DNA of 9,474 bases. Origin: an uncultured Eubacteriales bacterium. Its GTDB lineage: Bacteria > Bacillota > Clostridia > Oscillospirales > Oscillospiraceae. The stretch covers positions 1-9,474 of the forward strand of contig URSX01000067.1 in the NCBI GenBank assembly GCA_900550615.1. The letters are read 5' to 3'. The translations under genes and the position numbers were made by a program. Below the pieces are notes generated by a model. That model searched no databases, was not told the origin of the DNA, and saw nothing but the letters and a program-made list of their open reading frames with translations. Below are positions 6,665-9,474 of this stretch, piece after piece. Each line of letters opens with the position of its first letter. The stretch's first letter is position 1.

Positions 6665-6686
6665 TCCAGTAACTGTGTAGCTTTAT

Positions 6687-6715
6687 CCGGCGGAGGAATC
6701 GCCGGGGAGGAGGGG
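6687..6715 (+). promoter_or_regulatory. Leader hairpin abutting a strong ribosome binding site for yihY
   Basis: CCGGCG (6687-6692) and CGCCGG (6700-6705) are perfect complements around the loop GAGGAAT. Immediately after comes the purine-rich Shine-Dalgarno sequence GGAGGAGGGG (6706-6715). The first in-frame codon at standard spacing (6 bases) is ATC at 6722, not a normal start codon. The hairpin sits close enough to the site to affect ribosome loading, but no control is demonstrated. Confidence 0.5.
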
Positions 6716-6778
6716 ATCGCTATCAAGCGAAATGCTGCCGGAAAACATAGAAAGCCCTTTGGATTCATCAAGGATCTG

Positions 6779-7603
6779 GTGGACCGGTACTATGCCCATG
6801 ATGTGGCCCGGGACAGCGCCGCCCTGACATATTATCTCCTGTTTGCCATTTTCCCCCTGCTGGTGTTTTTCAGCACCCTGGTGGGCCTGATGCATCTGGA
6901 TATAGAGGGCCTGCTGGATTCCATGAGCCGCATCCTGCCGGAGCAGGTGTTGGGGATCGTGGGCAGCTATTTGGAGTATGTGTCCACCAGTCCCAGCCGC
7001 CAGCTGCTGGTGTTCAGCCTGATCTTTTCCATCTGGTTTCCCATGCGCTCCACCAGCTGCCTGATGCACTCCGTACGCAAGGCCTACGGTATGCCCCAGC
7101 CGCCCGGTCTCGTGGGGGGCACACTGCGCAACCTGGCCTTTACCCTCTGGCTCATCGTCACCATTGCCGCCAGCATCGTGCTGACCACCGTGGGCCGTCG
7201 GGCGCTGAAGTTCGTGTCGGGCCTTGTCCGCATTCCGGCGGGCTTCATCGACCTATGGGGCACGCTGCGTTTCGTGGCCTTGGGTGTTATCATGCTGCTG
7301 GTGCTGGTACCGCTGAATATGCTGGCCCGGGGAAACCGCTGCCCGCTGCGGGAGGTGGTGCCGGGGGTGCTTTTGAGCATGGTGGCCTGGCTGGCTCTTT
7401 CGGCGGCTTTCTCTTATTATGTGGAGAATGTGGCCCATTATTCGGAGCTCTATGGCTCCATTGCCACCATCGTGGTGGTGCTGCTGTGGCTGTATATGAC
7501 CGGCCAGGTGCTCATCATGGGCGCGGAGTATAACGGCGCCCGCCTCGCCGACAGAAAACCGGCGGAAATTGACCCTATGCAGGGGGAGGACGATATAAAA
7601 TGA
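6779..7603 (+). CDS. yihY: YihY/UPF0761-family inner-membrane protein
   Basis: This is a polytopic membrane protein of the YihY family, once misnamed ribonuclease BN; its biochemical role is not established. Six hydrophobic segments are visible, numbered from the GTG: about 14-38, 75-95, 118-140, 161-184, 196-215 and 228-250, the last followed by the family's GAEYNGA motif (about 249-255). The GTG at 6779 is the only canonical start in frame, and AAGGA lies 4 bases before it. The frame is open upstream to 6623, and the codons from 6722 encode a basic segment ending PFGFIKDLVDRY that looks like the normal cytoplasmic N-terminus of this family. The native protein therefore probably begins near the ATC at 6722 (293 residues), behind the much better binding site at 6706-6715. 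The stop overlaps the trkA start as ATGA, indicating coupled translation. Confidence 0.9.
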   Translation: MDRYYAHDVARDSAALTYYLLFAIFPLLVFFSTLVGLMHLDIEGLLDSMSRILPEQVLGIVGSYLEYVSTSPSRQLLVFSLIFSIWFPMRSTSCLMHSVRKAYGMPQPPGLVGGTLRNLAFTLWLIVTIAASIVLTTVGRRALKFVSGLVRIPAGFIDLWGTLRFVALGVIMLLVLVPLNMLARGNRCPLREVVPGVLLSMVAWLALSAAFSYYVENVAHYSELYGSIATIVVVLLWLYMTGQVLIMGAEYNGARLADRKPAEIDPMQGEDDIK

Positions 7604-8961
7604 AGATCATCATTGTGGGAAACGGAAAGGTGGGCTACGCCATTGCCAGCCAGCTGGCAGGCGAGCGCCACGATATTGTCATGGTGGATGACAGCGCTGC
7701 GGCGCTGAACAAGGCGGAAAACGCTCTGGATGTCATGTGCATCGAGGGCAACGGCGCTTCCATCCGTGTTTTGAAGGAGGCCGGTGCCCAGGCGGCGGAT
7801 CTGGTCATTGCAGTCACCAATCTGGACGATACGAATCTGCTCTGCTGCTTCATCGCCAAGAAGCTGGGCGCGGGCCATACCATTGCCCGGGTGCGCAGCC
7901 CGGAGTACCGCCGGGACGCGGACATGCTGAAAAAAGAGATCGGTCTGGATATGGTCATCAATCCCGACCTGGCGGCGGCCCAGGAGATTGCCCGTATTGT
8001 CTCCACGCCCTCGGCCTTTTCCGTGGAGCCCTTTGCCGGAGGCCGCATCGATATGATCGGCTTCGATGTCACCACCCAGACCAGCGTAGCGGGCCGCACC
8101 CTCAGCGAGTACAGCAGTCATACCTCGGCCAAGGTGCTTTTCTGCGTGGCGGTGCATGACGGGGAAATGGTGATCCCCAACGGCGCATTTGTACCCCAGA
8201 TCGGGGACAAGCTATATATGATCGGCGCCAAGGGCCAGCTGCAGAGCATGCTCCATAGCCTGGGCCACTCCTCCCAGCACAAGGTGCGCGCCGTGTCCAT
8301 TCTGGGCGGCAGCCGCACGGCCATGTACCTGGTCTGGGAGCTGAAAAAGCGCGGCATCAAGTCCCAGATCGTGGAGATGAACCACCAGAAGTGCCTGACC
8401 CTTTCCTCCGACCTGCCTGACACCCTGGTCATCGAGGGGGACGGCACGGACAACGACCTTCTGCGGGAGGAAGGGGTATTCGCGGCGGATGCCTTCGTTT
8501 CCCTGACAGACCGGGACGAGGAGAACCTGCTCATGGCCCTCAGCGCTCAGCGTGCGGGGGTGGGAAAGGTTCTGGCCAAGATGACCCGTCCCAACTATAT
8601 GGACCTGGTCCGGGACACCCGCATCAGCAGCATCATCAGCCCCAAGGACATCGTGGCCAATCAGATCACCCGCTATGTCCGTGCTCTGGCCAATTCCGAG
8701 GGCAGCTTCGTGGAGAGCCTGTATAAGATGATGGGTGGCCAGGTAGAGGCGCTGGAGTTCACCGCCGGCCCCGAGTGCCGTGAGCTGCTGGATAAGCCCA
8801 TGAAGGACCTGCCCCTGAAGCAGGGGGTGCTGGTGGGAGCCATCGCCCGGGACCGGGAGATCGTCATCCCCGACGGCAATACCTGCATCCGCGAGGGGGA
8901 TCATGTGGTGGTGGTCACCAAGACCACAGGCACCGACGACCTGATGGATATACTAAAATAA
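7600..8961 (+). CDS. trkA: Trk-type potassium uptake regulator with two RCK domains
   Basis: This 453-residue cytoplasmic protein is predicted to bind NAD(H) or other nucleotides and gate a TrkH-type potassium channel. It contains two tandem RCK units, as in full-length TrkA. In the first, a Rossmann fold has GNGKVG (7-12), the acidic pair D30-D31 at the end of strand 2, and a TrkA-C domain at about 134-225. In the second, the glycine loop is degenerate (GGSRTA, 236-241), E259 is in the acidic position, and the TrkA-C domain runs from about 365 to the end. A degenerate second site is common in the family. The ATG overlaps the yihY stop by 4 bases, with GGAGGA at 7585-7590 nine bases upstream. 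No trkH is in the window, so the channel is encoded elsewhere or the gene regulates something else. Confidence 0.95.
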   Translation: MKIIIVGNGKVGYAIASQLAGERHDIVMVDDSAAALNKAENALDVMCIEGNGASIRVLKEAGAQAADLVIAVTNLDDTNLLCCFIAKKLGAGHTIARVRSPEYRRDADMLKKEIGLDMVINPDLAAAQEIARIVSTPSAFSVEPFAGGRIDMIGFDVTTQTSVAGRTLSEYSSHTSAKVLFCVAVHDGEMVIPNGAFVPQIGDKLYMIGAKGQLQSMLHSLGHSSQHKVRAVSILGGSRTAMYLVWELKKRGIKSQIVEMNHQKCLTLSSDLPDTLVIEGDGTDNDLLREEGVFAADAFVSLTDRDEENLLMALSAQRAGVGKVLAKMTRPNYMDLVRDTRISSIISPKDIVANQITRYVRALANSEGSFVESLYKMMGGQVEALEFTAGPECRELLDKPMKDLPLKQGVLVGAIARDREIVIPDGNTCIREGDHVVVVTKTTGTDDLMDILK

Positions 8962-8973
8962 GGAAGTGTTTCT

Positions 8974-9474
8974 ATGGAACCGACGAACGAAAAGCTTCAC
9001 GAGTACGCAAAGCTCCTGATTCAGGTGGGCCTGCATGTGCAGAAGGGCCAGACCCTGCTCATCTCCAGCCCGGTGGAGTGCGCCTTTTTTGCCCGCATGT
9101 GCGCCACGGCAGCCTATGACGCAGGCTGCCGGGAGGTGGTGATGAACTGGCACGACGACTATCTGACCCGTGAGAAATTTCTCCGCGCCGATGATGCCGT
9201 GTTTGACGAGGTGCCCCTGTGGCGTCAGCATTTTTTCAATGACTACGCCAGGGCGGGCGCGGCCTATCTGGTCATTGATGCCGAGGATCCAGAGCATCTC
9301 AAGGGTGTGGACCCGGATCGCCGGGTGCGTGCTCTGCGCGCCAGCGGTGAGGCTCTGAAGGAGTATTACCGTCTGCAGATGAGCAGCGGCTTCCCCTGGT
9401 GTATCGCCTCCATCCCCATCCCCTCCTGGGCCGGGCGCGTATTCCCCGGTGTGCCGGAGGAGCAGGCCATGGAG
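8974..9474 (+). CDS. M29-family metalloaminopeptidase (AmpS-like), 3' end missing
   Basis: The first 167 residues of a protein resembling clostridial M29 aminopeptidases, dimeric metal-dependent enzymes that remove N-terminal residues from peptides in the cytoplasm. The opening KLHEYAKLLIQVGLHVQKGQ, followed by TLLISSPVECAFFARMCATA and AYDAGCREVVMNWHDDYLTR, is the characteristic N-terminal domain. WCIASIPIPSWAGRVFPG near the window edge also fits. Full-length members are about 400 to 415 residues, and the metal ligands lie in the missing C-terminal half, so activity cannot be checked here. The ATG is 12 bases after the trkA stop with AGGA (8961-8964) ahead of it, so it appears to be the third gene of the yihY-trkA operon. 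The frame stays open to the last base. Confidence 0.88.
   Translation, partial: MEPTNEKLHEYAKLLIQVGLHVQKGQTLLISSPVECAFFARMCATAAYDAGCREVVMNWHDDYLTREKFLRADDAVFDEVPLWRQHFFNDYARAGAAYLVIDAEDPEHLKGVDPDRRVRALRASGEALKEYYRLQMSSGFPWCIASIPIPSWAGRVFPGVPEEQAME

Noticed and set aside
6655..6672. A five-codon ORF (MVYFQ) with GGAGG just upstream, resembling a leader peptide before yihY.
   Set aside because: It overlaps the predicted -10 box TATACT, so it would lie upstream of the start of transcription and would not be in the mRNA.
6732..6827. An ATG at 6732 as an alternative start near the yihY ribosome site.
   Set aside because: It is in a different frame, reaches a stop after about 31 codons, and is 16 bases from the Shine-Dalgarno site.

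Overview
The window reads as chromosomal DNA from a GC-rich, Gram-positive-type anaerobe, most likely a gut clostridium of the Oscillospiraceae or a relative. This is inferred from the strong GGAGG-type ribosome binding sites, the TG-extended -10 promoters in AT-rich islands, the lipoprotein-type peptide-binding protein, and the GC-rich third codon positions. No rRNA, tRNA, CRISPR array, transposase or integrase was seen. It holds seven protein-coding genes, the first and last cut by the window edges.

Left part, plus strand: the 3' nine-tenths of a glycogen phosphorylase gene (glgP) ends in a clear intrinsic terminator. The 254-base gap that follows carries a short palindromic repeat of the 'TCATTGCGAG...GCAATCC' type, a strongly C-rich and G-poor tract, and an extended -10 promoter. 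A minimal DEAD-box RNA helicase follows, then, 28 bases later, a family 5 solute-binding lipoprotein (peptide or nickel type) without its permease genes. These two may be co-transcribed, although no functional link is obvious.

Middle, minus strand: a two-gene operon encodes an XRE-type DNA-binding protein and, 15 bases downstream, an ImmA/IrrE-type zinc metallopeptidase. The operon runs head-on into the lipoprotein gene, and a perfect 12-bp hairpin lies between the two. The peptidase is unusual. After the HExxH domain it has one transmembrane helix and a C-terminal His/Cys domain of the 'YH-x3-C ... GYxPCxxC' type, predicted to lie outside the membrane. The pair looks like a regulator/anti-repressor-protease switch with a built-in membrane sensor, and it is the most interesting part of the window. 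A 12-bp exact direct repeat lies on either side of the module.

Right part, plus strand: a divergent promoter drives what looks like one operon: a YihY/UPF0761 membrane protein, a two-lobed TrkA potassium-uptake regulator joined to it by an ATGA overlap, and an M29-family metalloaminopeptidase that runs off the end. The start of yihY is puzzling. The best ribosome binding site is followed, at the right distance, by ATC rather than a normal start codon, and the only canonical in-frame start is a GTG 57 bases further in. A small GC hairpin abuts that ribosome binding site.
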